Below are positions 7,752-16,314 of a stretch of 64,000 nucleotides of DNA, one piece after another (position 1 is the stretch's first letter; the number at the start of each line of letters is the position of its first letter). A model generated the notes under the pieces. The model did no database searches, was not told the origin of the DNA, and was given only the letters and a program-made list of their open reading frames with translations. The stretch lies in the NCBI GenBank assembly GCA_964423745.1, contig CAYRGG010000003.1, forward strand, positions 1 through 64,000. Direction: 5' to 3'. Origin of the DNA: CAYRGG01 sp964423745. Its GTDB lineage: Bacteria > Pseudomonadota > Gammaproteobacteria > Competibacterales > Competibacteraceae. Position numbers and translations under genes: made by a program.

Positions 7752-9533
7752 CTATTTGTTTTTAAAGATTAATTTACGCACCACGTCTGTCATGGAGATC
7801 ACACCCACCGGCACACCGTCTTCTAACACCACGAGCCGATGAATACGGCGGCTGGTCATGGTGGTGACGGCTTGCGTTAGGGTATCCCTCGCGTTACAGG
7901 TAGCACAACCTATGGTCATGGCGGCCCGCGCCGACATTTGGCGGGCCTCATCTTGGGATTTACCTTGACGGGACAAAGCCATGTCGGTTTGTGTGACTAC
8001 ACCAATAGGGTTGTTGTTGTCCATCACCACGATTGCATGGATCTTATGTTTCATCATAAGATCGGCGACTTCCTCTAAGGAAGACTCAGGTGAACAGGAG
8101 ATCACACCCTGATTCATCATATCTCTGACCAGAGTACCGTCATCCTCGATAACAGCTTCTAATCCCTCATCCATATGCTGGGAGATATAATTTGGCGCTG
8201 GGGAAGTTGGGCTAGAAACAGAAATGGGTTCTGGCGCTTCTAGAGACGCACCGGCAGCGGCAGGCACAGGTTCTGCAGATGCAGGAACGCTTTCAGTGAT
8301 ACCTTGACCGAATTCAGTGGCGTTCACCAGTACCGCCATATTGCCATGGGGGTGTTTGTTCTCATACATCAGTTGATGCACATCAGGGATTTCGTCGAAG
8401 GTGGCTGCCTGAGACAAACACGGATCCACTTTGCCCTCAAGCACCAGGCGATTGATGCCCTCGGCTTGCTCATCATTGGCAAAGTGAGAACCTTGCACCC
8501 GTTTTTGGCGCATCCACATATAACGCAGATCCACCGTCGCATTGTAGCCGGTAGTACCTGCGCAAATCACCACCATGCCACCGGTTTCACACACAAACAA
8601 AGAGGTAGGAATCGTCGTCTCGCCAGGATGCTCGAAGACGATGTTGGGCGCACGTTTCTCTCCCAACGCTTCCCAAATCGCCGAGCCAAACTTACGCACA
8701 CCCTTTAGCCAAGCGCTGTAACCCGCATTGTCTTTCCAGTGGGGCAACATACCCCAATGATCAAAATCTTTACGATTAATACAACCTTTGGCGCCAAGAC
8801 TCTTACAGTATTCAAACTTGTCTTCACCGGAGACCACGGCGATGGGAATAGCGCCCATTGCTCGGCAGATCTGAATCGCCATGGAACCCAAACCACCAGC
8901 ACCACCCCAGACTAGAACCACATCGTCTTTTTTAACGGTATGTTCGCCCCATCCCATAAGCATACGATAAGCTGTGGCGCCTACCAGCAAATAAGACGCA
9001 CCGGCTTCCCAACTCAAATGTTTCGGTCGCGGTAAACACTGGTGAGCTTGTACTGGGATGAATTGCGCAAAGCTTCCATAGTTGCTTTCATAACCCCAAA
9101 TTCGGAAGGAAGGCGCATACATGGGGTCTTTGCCACTGGTTACCCAAGGCTCGTGGACATCCCACATGCCGCAATGGACAACTACCTCGTCCCCCACCTG
9201 AAGATTTTTTACATTCTTACCAATTTTGTAGACGATACCAGAGGCATCGCTACCGCCGATATGGAATTCTTCTGGTTCACCTTTTTTGTTACGTGCTTTG
9301 ATAACGTCGATGGGTACACCAAGTCCTGCCCAGACATTATTGTAGTTAATACCTGCAGCCATCACATAGACCAGCACATCGTCGTCGCCGATGGGGGGCA
9401 CATCGACAATTTCCCGCTTAAACGCCTTCATGGGCTCGCCAAAGCGTTCGGGACGAATCAGACTGGCATGCATTTTTTTCGGTACTTCGCCCAATGGCGG
9501 CATATCACCGATGTCGTAGACTTCTTTTGCCAT
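7752..9533 (-). CDS. ccr: Crotonyl-CoA carboxylase/reductase with C-terminal CBS pair
   Basis: Residues 1-411 are a full-length crotonyl-CoA carboxylase/reductase (MDR superfamily): A-G-I-N-Y-N-N-V-W near 60-68, H-I-G-G-S-D-A-S-G near 91-99, the NADPH-binding W-G-G-A-G-G-L-G at 209-216, and the family C-terminus H-P-H-G-N-M-A-V-L-V-N. It converts crotonyl-CoA, CO2 and NADPH to ethylmalonyl-CoA. Normal Ccr ends here. This protein continues through an about 45-aa Pro/Ala/Ser/Glu-rich linker (412-455) into two CBS motifs (about 468-522 and 536-590), with V-V-M-D-N-N-N-P-I-G-V-V-T-Q-T-D and G-V-P-V-G-V-I-S-M-T-D. CBS pairs bind adenine nucleotides, so allosteric control is inferred. It is the last gene of the ethylmalonyl-CoA operon. 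Confidence 0.93.
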   Translation of the reverse strand: MAKEVYDIGDMPPLGEVPKKMHASLIRPERFGEPMKAFKREIVDVPPIGDDDVLVYVMAAGINYNNVWAGLGVPIDVIKARNKKGEPEEFHIGGSDASGIVYKIGKNVKNLQVGDEVVVHCGMWDVHEPWVTSGKDPMYAPSFRIWGYESNYGSFAQFIPVQAHQCLPRPKHLSWEAGASYLLVGATAYRMLMGWGEHTVKKDDVVLVWGGAGGLGSMAIQICRAMGAIPIAVVSGEDKFEYCKSLGAKGCINRKDFDHWGMLPHWKDNAGYSAWLKGVRKFGSAIWEALGEKRAPNIVFEHPGETTIPTSLFVCETGGMVVICAGTTGYNATVDLRYMWMRQKRVQGSHFANDEQAEGINRLVLEGKVDPCLSQAATFDEIPDVHQLMYENKHPHGNMAVLVNATEFGQGITESVPASAEPVPAAAGASLEAPEPISVSSPTSPAPNYISQHMDEGLEAVIEDDGTLVRDMMNQGVISCSPESSLEEVADLMMKHKIHAIVVMDNNNPIGVVTQTDMALSRQGKSQDEARQMSARAAMTIGCATCNARDTLTQAVTTMTSRRIHRLVVLEDGVPVGVISMTDVVRKLIFKNK

Positions 9534-9572
9534 AATTTAGTTTTTCCCCAAATAAAAACAGCGCTTCAAAAG

Positions 9573-9624
9573 TCTCTTTAATTAGCAATAAAACTTTCAC
9601 GCAAGTTGTCGTACTAATCAAACG
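9573..9624 (-). pseudogene. Degenerate duplicate of the meaB 3' end
   Basis: Bases 9573-9624 repeat 9634-9685, the last codons of meaB, at roughly 85% identity with a 61-bp offset. Read on the minus strand, the copy encodes F-D-stop-Y-D-N-L-R-E-S-F-I-A-N-stop, versus F-D-Q-Y-D-T-L-R-D-S-F-L-A-N in meaB. The internal stop shows it is not translated as such. It is a relic of a local tandem duplication between meaB and ccr. Confidence 0.8.
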
Positions 9625-9626
9625 AT

Positions 9627-10622
9627 TTAAGATTCTCTCCAATTAGCAAGAAAACTGTCACGCAAAGTGTCATACTGATCAAAGGGAGATCCGCTACGCT
9701 GCGTTAAAATGTCAAAAAGATGAGGTTCTCCACCTAACTTGTCGATGCCAAAACGGCCAAATTCCTCCCGCAAACGTTTTACAATCCATTCTGCTTGGAA
9801 ACGCCTGCGCCGAATGCTAAGCAGATCGCGCTCTAGCAGCCAAACACGATGCTTCTCAAGGGTATCGACGAGCGTATCGATGCCGGTTCCCGCTGTGGCG
9901 CTGGCGGAAAGAGCGGGCACCTCCCAACCGTATTCGTCGGTTTGTCTTCTTAAGGTAGTGCGTAATTCGGATAGGGTTTTACGGGCTGCAGTGCCAATAT
10001 CCTCCTTGTTGACCACTAAAAGATGGGGCACTTCCATGATGCCTGCTTTAAGAAACTGAATACTGTCTCCCGAAGCGGGCTGGGCCACAAAACAGGTGGT
10101 GTCGGACATTTTAGAAATATCGATCTCTTTTTGCCCAACACCGACGGTTTCAATCAATACAATATCAAACGCCGCCAGCATAGCTAAACTCATGGGCCAT
10201 ACTTCAGCACTCAAACCACCAAATTCACCACGACATGCCAAGGAACGGATGAACACATCGCCATCCACACCACCAGCCGCTAGCATACGTAGACGATCCC
10301 CCAGCAGTGCGCCGCCACTGATGGGGCTGGAAGGGTCCACCGCCAACACCCCTACTGTTAACCCACGTTGACGCCAAACGTCGATCAACGCCGATGTCAA
10401 GGATGATTTTCCTGCGCCGGGAGGACCTGTAATACCAATGAGATGACCCGCGGCATCAAGCTTTTCTACCGGCAATGTGGCGAGAAAATGGGCAGCGCAG
10501 CGACGTGCTTGAGGGCGTTTATCGTCCAGCAGATTTAAAGACATGGCCACAGCCGCCCGGTCTCTCCCCGCCACCGAAGCTGCTAGCGTCTCCGGGTTCG
10601 GCAAGCCTTTTTGGGCAAGCAT
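9627..10622 (-). CDS. meaB: MeaB, G-protein chaperone of the acyl-CoA mutase
   Basis: This 331-aa G3E-family P-loop GTPase (ArgK/MeaB) protects and reloads B12-dependent acyl-CoA mutases with adenosylcobalamin. P-loop G-P-P-G-A-G-K-S is at residues 66-73, followed by V-D-P-S-S-P near 100, the switch E-T-V-G-V-G-Q, and the N-K-x-D-like V-V-N-K-E-D specificity motif. Its ATG overlaps the stop codon of the mutase gene by one base (TAATG), so it is translationally coupled to its client. Its 3' end has been duplicated downstream. Confidence 0.95.
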   Translation of the reverse strand: MLAQKGLPNPETLAASVAGRDRAAVAMSLNLLDDKRPQARRCAAHFLATLPVEKLDAAGHLIGITGPPGAGKSSLTSALIDVWRQRGLTVGVLAVDPSSPISGGALLGDRLRMLAAGGVDGDVFIRSLACRGEFGGLSAEVWPMSLAMLAAFDIVLIETVGVGQKEIDISKMSDTTCFVAQPASGDSIQFLKAGIMEVPHLLVVNKEDIGTAARKTLSELRTTLRRQTDEYGWEVPALSASATAGTGIDTLVDTLEKHRVWLLERDLLSIRRRRFQAEWIVKRLREEFGRFGIDKLGGEPHLFDILTQRSGSPFDQYDTLRDSFLANWRES

Positions 10623-12637
10623 TAGGCGGCCTTTTGCTGGAAGGGTTTTAATCCATTGGACTCGCGGATGATGTCCACAATATCCATCATGATAGCGTTC
10701 ATATCCATGATGTTTTTTGGCGTGTATACAGCAGCCACCCCTCTAGCGAGCAATTTTTGCTCATCATCCACGGGAATGATACCGCCTATGATGATGGGAA
10801 TATGGGTTAGGTTGACCTTACCCAACTCATCGAAAATATCTTCAGCCAATTCCAAATGGCTACCGGATAGCACTGAGAGTCCAATCAGATGAACACCTTC
10901 TTCCAAGGCTGCCTTGGTAATCTGTTGGGGTGTTAGACGGATGCCTTCGTAGACGATTTCAAAACCTACGTCCCTGGCCTTAACCGCGATTTGCTCGGCG
11001 CCATTGCTGTGGCCATCGAGACCCGGCTTACCTACTAACATACGTAATGGGCGACCCAACTCTTCGCCAGTTTGACGGACTCTATCGCGGATGGTCAGCA
11101 CAATGTCGCTGTGTTTTTGCCCCTCGGTACTGATATCGATCCCTGTGGGAGGCCGATACTCGCCGAAAATGTCGCGTAAGGTCTGACTCCATTCGCCCGT
11201 AGTGACTCCCGCATGGGCGCAACGGATCGAGGCCGGCATGATATTGTCGCCATTGTTGGCAGCGTCTTTCAAGGCAGCCAGAGCGGCATCCACGTCAGCT
11301 TGATTCCGCTGTGCTTTAAAAGCGTTGAGACTTTCGATCTGGGCCTGGGCTGCACGGGGATCAACCTTCATGATACCACCGTCTTCCTTCGACATTAGGG
11401 GCGATGGTTCTGTCTCGGTAAAGCAGTTGAGACCGACGATCTTGAGCTCTTTACTTTCGATGGCTCGCATCCGCTTCATATGACTGGACACCAGCTGACG
11501 TTTAACGTAACCGTTTTGTACGGCAGCTAACATACCACCATTATCTTCCACCCGTTGTAGCTCTTCTCGAGCGCCGTCAATCAGGGACTGCACTTTGGCG
11601 TCCACCACCGGCGAGCCATCGAAAAGATCCCCGTATTCCAGCAGATCCGTTTCGAAGGCTAGCACTTGCTGCATACGTAGCGCCCACTGTTGATCCCAGG
11701 GCCGGGGCAGACCTAGGGCTTCGTTCCAAGCAGGTAGTTGCAGGGCGCGGGCGCGGGCTTTTTTAGATAAGGTTACAGCGAGCATTTCGACAACAATGCG
11801 CTGCACGTTGTTTTCCGGCTGAGATTCCGTGAGCCCTAAGGAATTGACCTGAATTCCGTAACGAAAGCGGCGCATCTTGGGGTTTTTCACACCGTAGCGA
11901 TCGTGGGCGATTTCATCCCACATATCCACAAAAGCCCGCATCTTGCACATTTCTTCGATGAAGCGGATACCGGCATTGACAAAGAAGGAAATGCGCCCCA
12001 CTACCTGCTCGAAGTCTTCATCACTCATTGCGCCAGCCGCTTTAACGGCATCGAGGATAGTCGTGGCGGTGGCCAAGGCATAGGCCAGCTCTTGAGTAGG
12101 GGTGGCACCTGCTTCTTGCAGATGGTAACTACAAATGTTGGTGGGATTCCATTTGGGAATATGTTTTACCGTGTAGGTGATCATGTCGCTGATCAACCGC
12201 ACCGAGGGTTCCGGCGGAAAGATATAGGTGCCCCGGGAAAGGTATTCTTTGATGATATCGTTCTGGGTGGTGCCTTGAAGCTGTGATTGATCCACACCCT
12301 GACGCTCCGCCACCGCCACATAGAGGGATAACAGCCAAGCTGCCGTGGCATTGATGGTCATGGACGTATTCATTTTATCCAAGGGAATCTGATGGAAAAG
12401 GGTTTCCATATCCCCAATATGACAAATGGGTACACCGACTTTACCCACTTCGCCCCGGGAAAGTATATGGTCTGAGTCATAACCTGTTTGGGTCGGTAAA
12501 TCAAACGCCACCGACAAGCCAGTTTGACCTTTCGTCAAATTGTTGCGGTAGAGTTCGTTGGATGCTTTGGCTGAGCTATGCCCGGAATAGGTACGCATCA
12601 GCCACGGTTTATCACGTTTAACTGCTTGGGTCTCCAT
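10622..12637 (-). CDS. ecm: Ethylmalonyl-CoA mutase (MeaA type)
   Basis: This 671-aa single-chain coenzyme-B12 mutase interconverts (2R)-ethylmalonyl-CoA and methylsuccinyl-CoA. The N-terminal TIM-barrel part opens with R-D-K-P-W-L-M-R-T-Y-S-G-H-S-S-A, which carries the ethylmalonyl-CoA mutase signature rather than that of methylmalonyl-CoA mutase. It includes S-R-G-E-V-G and D-L-P-T-Q-T-G-Y-D. The C-terminal B12 domain has D-G-H-S-N-G at residues 541-546, giving the cobalt-ligating His 543. A strong Shine-Dalgarno AAGGAGGT sits at 12642-12649. Its context between the hydratase and meaB fixes its role in the ethylmalonyl-CoA pathway. Confidence 0.93.
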   Translation of the reverse strand: METQAVKRDKPWLMRTYSGHSSAKASNELYRNNLTKGQTGLSVAFDLPTQTGYDSDHILSRGEVGKVGVPICHIGDMETLFHQIPLDKMNTSMTINATAAWLLSLYVAVAERQGVDQSQLQGTTQNDIIKEYLSRGTYIFPPEPSVRLISDMITYTVKHIPKWNPTNICSYHLQEAGATPTQELAYALATATTILDAVKAAGAMSDEDFEQVVGRISFFVNAGIRFIEEMCKMRAFVDMWDEIAHDRYGVKNPKMRRFRYGIQVNSLGLTESQPENNVQRIVVEMLAVTLSKKARARALQLPAWNEALGLPRPWDQQWALRMQQVLAFETDLLEYGDLFDGSPVVDAKVQSLIDGAREELQRVEDNGGMLAAVQNGYVKRQLVSSHMKRMRAIESKELKIVGLNCFTETEPSPLMSKEDGGIMKVDPRAAQAQIESLNAFKAQRNQADVDAALAALKDAANNGDNIMPASIRCAHAGVTTGEWSQTLRDIFGEYRPPTGIDISTEGQKHSDIVLTIRDRVRQTGEELGRPLRMLVGKPGLDGHSNGAEQIAVKARDVGFEIVYEGIRLTPQQITKAALEEGVHLIGLSVLSGSHLELAEDIFDELGKVNLTHIPIIIGGIIPVDDEQKLLARGVAAVYTPKNIMDMNAIMMDIVDIIRESNGLKPFQQKAA

Positions 12638-12641
12638 GCAG

Positions 12642-12649
12642 ACCTCCTT
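12642..12649 (-). promoter_or_regulatory. Strong ribosome binding site of ecm
   Basis: AAGGAGGT on the minus strand is a near-perfect anti-16S match, 4 bp from the ecm ATG at 12637. It lies in the 13-bp gap after the hydratase gene. Confidence 0.8.
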
Positions 12650-12650
12650 A

Positions 12651-13829
12651 TTAAGATGACGTGGGGCGTCGTTTGACTAGGAGACGCCGCTCGATCTCAA
12701 AAATTTTCTGATTGATTTTTTCCTTACCTAACTTTTGTTTATTGTTTTCCTTAATAAAGAGATCTGCCCCGTGAGTTTCTAGGGCTTGGGCGGCGCTCAC
12801 ATTTTTTACACCAATAAACTGCAAGGTAATAAGACCGACTCCGTTGTTATCGGCTAGCGGCTCTGCCACTAACACTCGGGAAAGCCCTGCTACCGTGTCG
12901 CCGGAAACAGCGGGTTGGGTATGGTATCCTTCGGTAAATCCCAGTTCCCACAAGGCGTTTTCACTCACATCCCGACTTGCCAGACCTTCCAACCAAGCGA
13001 ACACCAGTCCCCCATAAACGATGGGCTCCCCACTCATTTTGCCCGACAAACCGGTGCTAAAAACCCGATCGAAGTGCAGCGGATGGGTGTTACCCACCCA
13101 ATAGGTGAGAGCCATGTGTTCATCGGTGATGGTGCGCCCGTTGGGATGGACAATGATATCCCCAGGGGTAAAATCTTCAAAATAGGTGTTGGGACCCGTC
13201 AGATCCTCCGGAAAGGAGATTTTGGATAAGGGTAATTCCAGGTTTGGGTTTTCCACCCAGGGAAATTCCACGGGTTCATTGGAAGCTGGCGTTGTTGGCG
13301 GGCGACTGCCCCGCCACGACACCATAATTTTACGTTCGTATTGCAACACCACCTGACCTTGCTGATTCACGCCTAGGGTGCGAATCAATACAATGCCCGG
13401 TTTATCTTCTCCCCGCTCTTTGCGATCGACCACCTTGGTAAAGGCGCGCAGGGTATCGCCCGCATACACAGGCCGTAAGAACTGGACATTGTAATAGCCT
13501 AAATTGGCGATGGCTTTCTCGGAATCATTTTGCACACCGAGGGACAACACCACATTAAAAACCATTTGCGGACTAGCGGGAAGATCTGGAAACCCACACG
13601 CCTTGGCATAATCGGCATTCAAATACAGGGGATTCGCCTGCATAAAGATGCGGGCAAAATCCAACATGGTGGACCGCTCAAAGCTAAATCCTCGGGGATG
13701 GACGAAGACCTGACCTGGCACGAACTCATCCAAGTAGCGCCCATATTGGGGAGCGCGAACGCGCTCCAAATTGATCTTAACATCCCCAGCCAGTTCGTTT
13801 TGTGGGGTAAACGCCATGGCAATGGACAT
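12651..13829 (-). CDS. mch: Mesaconyl-CoA hydratase (MaoC-type, tandem hotdog)
   Basis: This 392-aa tandem MaoC-like protein interconverts mesaconyl-C1-CoA and beta-methylmalyl-CoA. Recognisable parts are the N-terminal G-R-Y-L-D-E-F-V-P-G-Q-V-F-V-H-P-R-G and the second hotdog Y-F-E-D-F-T-P-G-D-I-I-V-H-P-N-G-R-T. The latter continues with H-M-A-L-T-Y and N-T-H-P-L-H-F-D. A Lys-rich tail of about 40 residues follows the second hotdog. The frame is open to 13886 within the dehydrogenase gene, but ATG 13829 has a GGAGGA ribosome site and lies 4 bp after that gene's stop, so I choose it. Confidence 0.9.
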   Translation of the reverse strand: MSIAMAFTPQNELAGDVKINLERVRAPQYGRYLDEFVPGQVFVHPRGFSFERSTMLDFARIFMQANPLYLNADYAKACGFPDLPASPQMVFNVVLSLGVQNDSEKAIANLGYYNVQFLRPVYAGDTLRAFTKVVDRKERGEDKPGIVLIRTLGVNQQGQVVLQYERKIMVSWRGSRPPTTPASNEPVEFPWVENPNLELPLSKISFPEDLTGPNTYFEDFTPGDIIVHPNGRTITDEHMALTYWVGNTHPLHFDRVFSTGLSGKMSGEPIVYGGLVFAWLEGLASRDVSENALWELGFTEGYHTQPAVSGDTVAGLSRVLVAEPLADNNGVGLITLQFIGVKNVSAAQALETHGADLFIKENNKQKLGKEKINQKIFEIERRLLVKRRPTSS

Positions 13830-13833
13830 GGAT

Positions 13834-15546
13834 TTAGTCCTCCAACTCCTGTTTCTCCTTGGCATTCTTAACCAGCGCGGGGGCAATTACTTTAAGGGCC
13901 AAAGTTTCCTCGGCGCCTTCAAAAATGGATAACACGCGAGCATCCACAAAGTAACGGCTTACCGGCACCTCTTCTGCGTAACCCATACCACCATGGATCT
14001 GTAAGGCTTCTCGGGTAAACCACTCCGCTGTCTTACAGGTGAAGATTTTTACCATACTCGCTTCCATATCGCCGCCACCTTGATCCATCAAACGGCCCAC
14101 GGCATAGGTAAATTGCCGACTGGCCAACAGATAAGCCGCCATACGGGCAAGTTTTGCCTGAGTAAGTTGATAGTCAGCGATGGGTTTGCCGAAGACGACC
14201 CGCTCTTGGGAATAGGATACGGCTTTTTCGAAGGCCGCTTGCATCAAGCCAATGGCTCGAGCAGCGGTCTGAATACGGCCACCGGAAAAACCGGCCATGG
14301 TGTAATAAAAACCTTTACCTTCCCCTTCTGGTCCTCCCAGCAAATTCTCATCGGGTACGAAGAAATCATCAAAGAACAAGTCAAAAGAGTGCATACCTCG
14401 ATAACCGATGGTGGCGATGGCCTTGCCGGTTAATGTACCACCCTCTTCTTGCTTATACTCAAATTCATGGCCATCGTAAGAGGGCTTCTCGGCCAAAAAC
14501 ATGGACAAGCCACGATGCCCCAAAGACGCATCGGGATTAGTACGCGCCAGCACTAAAAGCACACCGGCTTTGCCGCCAAAGGTACACCAGGCTTTAGCGC
14601 CGTTGAGTAACCATCCTCCTTCGGTCTTAGTCGCCTTTAATTTCATGCTGGCTACATCGGAACCATAGTTGGGCTCGGTGACTGCCACAGCACATAGCGG
14701 TTCACCGGCAGCCAGTTGCGGCAACCATTTTTCTTTTTGTTCCTGAGTACCACCCTTTAATAGCGCTCGCGCTAAAATCTCGGGGCGAGTGATGAGACTA
14801 CCCGCCGCACCGAGAGAACCGCGAGAAAGCTCTTCGGTGACCACAATCATCCCCATGTTGTCTTCTTTTTCGTCCTCTTGAAGACCACCAAATTGCTCAG
14901 GGATAGATAACCCAAAACAACCTAGCTCTTTGACTTGCTCTAGGATTTCGTCAGGAATGATAAGGTCTTGTTGATGGATATCTTTAGCCAGGGGCATCAC
15001 CACGTCGTTGGCAAAGCGACGGAAGGTGTCTTGCATCATGACATGATCGTCATCTAAGAGGTAAGCGCCGGTCTGGCCATCTAAACCCGTGACGGTTTCA
15101 CCAATACCTGCCAAGGTTCCAACCCCCAACTGGGCAGAGCAAAATTGTTCCACCGCAGCACTTTCCAATAAAGTACCTAGCTTGCCTCGGCTCAAACCAA
15201 AATCATCGGGCCGGGCTGCTAAGCGTGAGCGAACAGCGTGGATGGCCTCAGCAGCAAAAAATAGCGCTAACCGCTCTTCAAGAATCGGTGAAGCATCGCT
15301 AGAACCATTGGCTTGCCGGGCTTTACCCGCATACTCTAAAACAAATTTGGCGGCCGCCGCCTCAGCACAGGATAAAGCCGTATCATAGGCAACAATTTGA
15401 TGCTCATCGAGTTTGGCAGCCGAGATCCGACCATCTGCTTGGGTGCGGTCTTTAAGACTTGCCAGGACGATATCCAGCGTTTTGTTAACAGCATCCAGCG
15501 CCTGGTTAGCCTGGTCCATAAGTACTTGTGCCTGAGAATTAGACAT
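13834..15546 (-). CDS. mcd: (2S)-Methylsuccinyl-CoA dehydrogenase
   Basis: This 570-aa FAD acyl-CoA dehydrogenase has an N-terminal extension of about 150 residues typical of methylsuccinyl-CoA dehydrogenase, which makes mesaconyl-C1-CoA. Recognisable parts are C-A-V-A-V-T-E-P-N-Y-G-S-D-V-A-S (flavin/substrate loop), L-N-G-A-K-A-W-C-T-F-G-G, S-Q-E-R-V-V-F-G-K-P-I and the C-terminal I-H-G-G-M-G-Y-A-E-E-V-P. It is the first gene of the minus-strand pathway operon. The ATG at 15546 has an upstream GAGGG. Together with the next four genes it covers crotonyl-CoA to beta-methylmalyl-CoA; the epimerase and malyl-CoA lyase are not in this window. Confidence 0.92.
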   Translation of the reverse strand: MSNSQAQVLMDQANQALDAVNKTLDIVLASLKDRTQADGRISAAKLDEHQIVAYDTALSCAEAAAAKFVLEYAGKARQANGSSDASPILEERLALFFAAEAIHAVRSRLAARPDDFGLSRGKLGTLLESAAVEQFCSAQLGVGTLAGIGETVTGLDGQTGAYLLDDDHVMMQDTFRRFANDVVMPLAKDIHQQDLIIPDEILEQVKELGCFGLSIPEQFGGLQEDEKEDNMGMIVVTEELSRGSLGAAGSLITRPEILARALLKGGTQEQKEKWLPQLAAGEPLCAVAVTEPNYGSDVASMKLKATKTEGGWLLNGAKAWCTFGGKAGVLLVLARTNPDASLGHRGLSMFLAEKPSYDGHEFEYKQEEGGTLTGKAIATIGYRGMHSFDLFFDDFFVPDENLLGGPEGEGKGFYYTMAGFSGGRIQTAARAIGLMQAAFEKAVSYSQERVVFGKPIADYQLTQAKLARMAAYLLASRQFTYAVGRLMDQGGGDMEASMVKIFTCKTAEWFTREALQIHGGMGYAEEVPVSRYFVDARVLSIFEGAEETLALKVIAPALVKNAKEKQELED

Positions 15547-16314
15547 AATGACACCCTCTCGAGATCGCGGTTAAGGTAAAGCCGAAATGCGAGTCAAAAA
15601 TAGATAGATATGTACGGTACAAGGAACTGCGTTGATTTGATTTTGCTCGGTTACGTAACAAGCTCCATGCTTTTGGTTTGGGCTTGTTCAACGGATTAGA
15701 CGCCTGCGCCAGATCCTGTTCAAACAAAAAAACAAAATGATAGAAATAGCTTTTGCTGGACTGGCTAGTGCCGTAATGGGCTGCCACGGAGACATCTACA
15801 CTACGCGCCTGTGCTGAACTGGGAAACCTATTTTTACCCAGAGTTCCCCGGAGATTACTACATGATTCAGAGATAAGCTGACTCGCCATGGGGATAGAAA
15901 ATGAGTTGACATAACTAATCTTTTTAACATGTTGCGTTGCGTCATGTCAAATACTGAAACTAAGAGACAGATGCACTTAAAAAATTAATAGGGAGTAATA
16001 TAATGAATTAAAACAACAATCATTTTAATGATAAATATCTTTAATAAAAATTAGTTTTTAAAAAAAAGTCCATTTATCTAATAACTTCCACATATAATAA
16101 CTTCCACATAGAATTTATTAAAAAATCAAATTACTTTAATTAGAAAAACTAATACTAAAAAGGTTTTTCAGATAAGGTTTTCTGTTTTATTTCTACTGAC
16201 TACTATAACGGTAATTAAATCAGATATTTTACCTATCATGCTTAAGAACCTATTTTAAAATCTGCTCATGTCCGCTGACTCTGCGTTACAGACCCTTCTC
16301 CGCTGCTCATTTAT
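15547..16314. other. AT-rich intergenic region upstream of the mcd operon
   Basis: This 768-bp gap has no convincing gene. A 116-codon minus-strand frame at 15539-15889 lacks coding character. The stretch 15960-16250 is very AT-rich and contains a 14-bp direct duplication of ATAACTTCCACATA at 16081 and 16097. The left half should carry the promoter of the ethylmalonyl-CoA operon. The right end holds a half-copy of repeat family A next to the bioA stop. Confidence 0.5.
16243..16310. repeat. Repeat family A, truncated copy
   Basis: This matches the left half of the copy at 19354-19503 (TATTTTAAAATCTGC, then a TCCGC-GACTC block, then CCGCTGCTCATTTA). It lacks the right terminal repeat and abuts the bioA stop codon. 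Confidence 0.7.

Noticed and set aside
15539..15889. 116-codon minus-strand frame upstream of mcd
   Set aside because: It overlaps the mcd start and its translation has no recognisable features; it is most likely untranslated leader.
16081..16111. 14-bp direct duplication in AT-rich DNA
   Set aside because: Only two copies in low-complexity sequence; no sign of an operator or origin.
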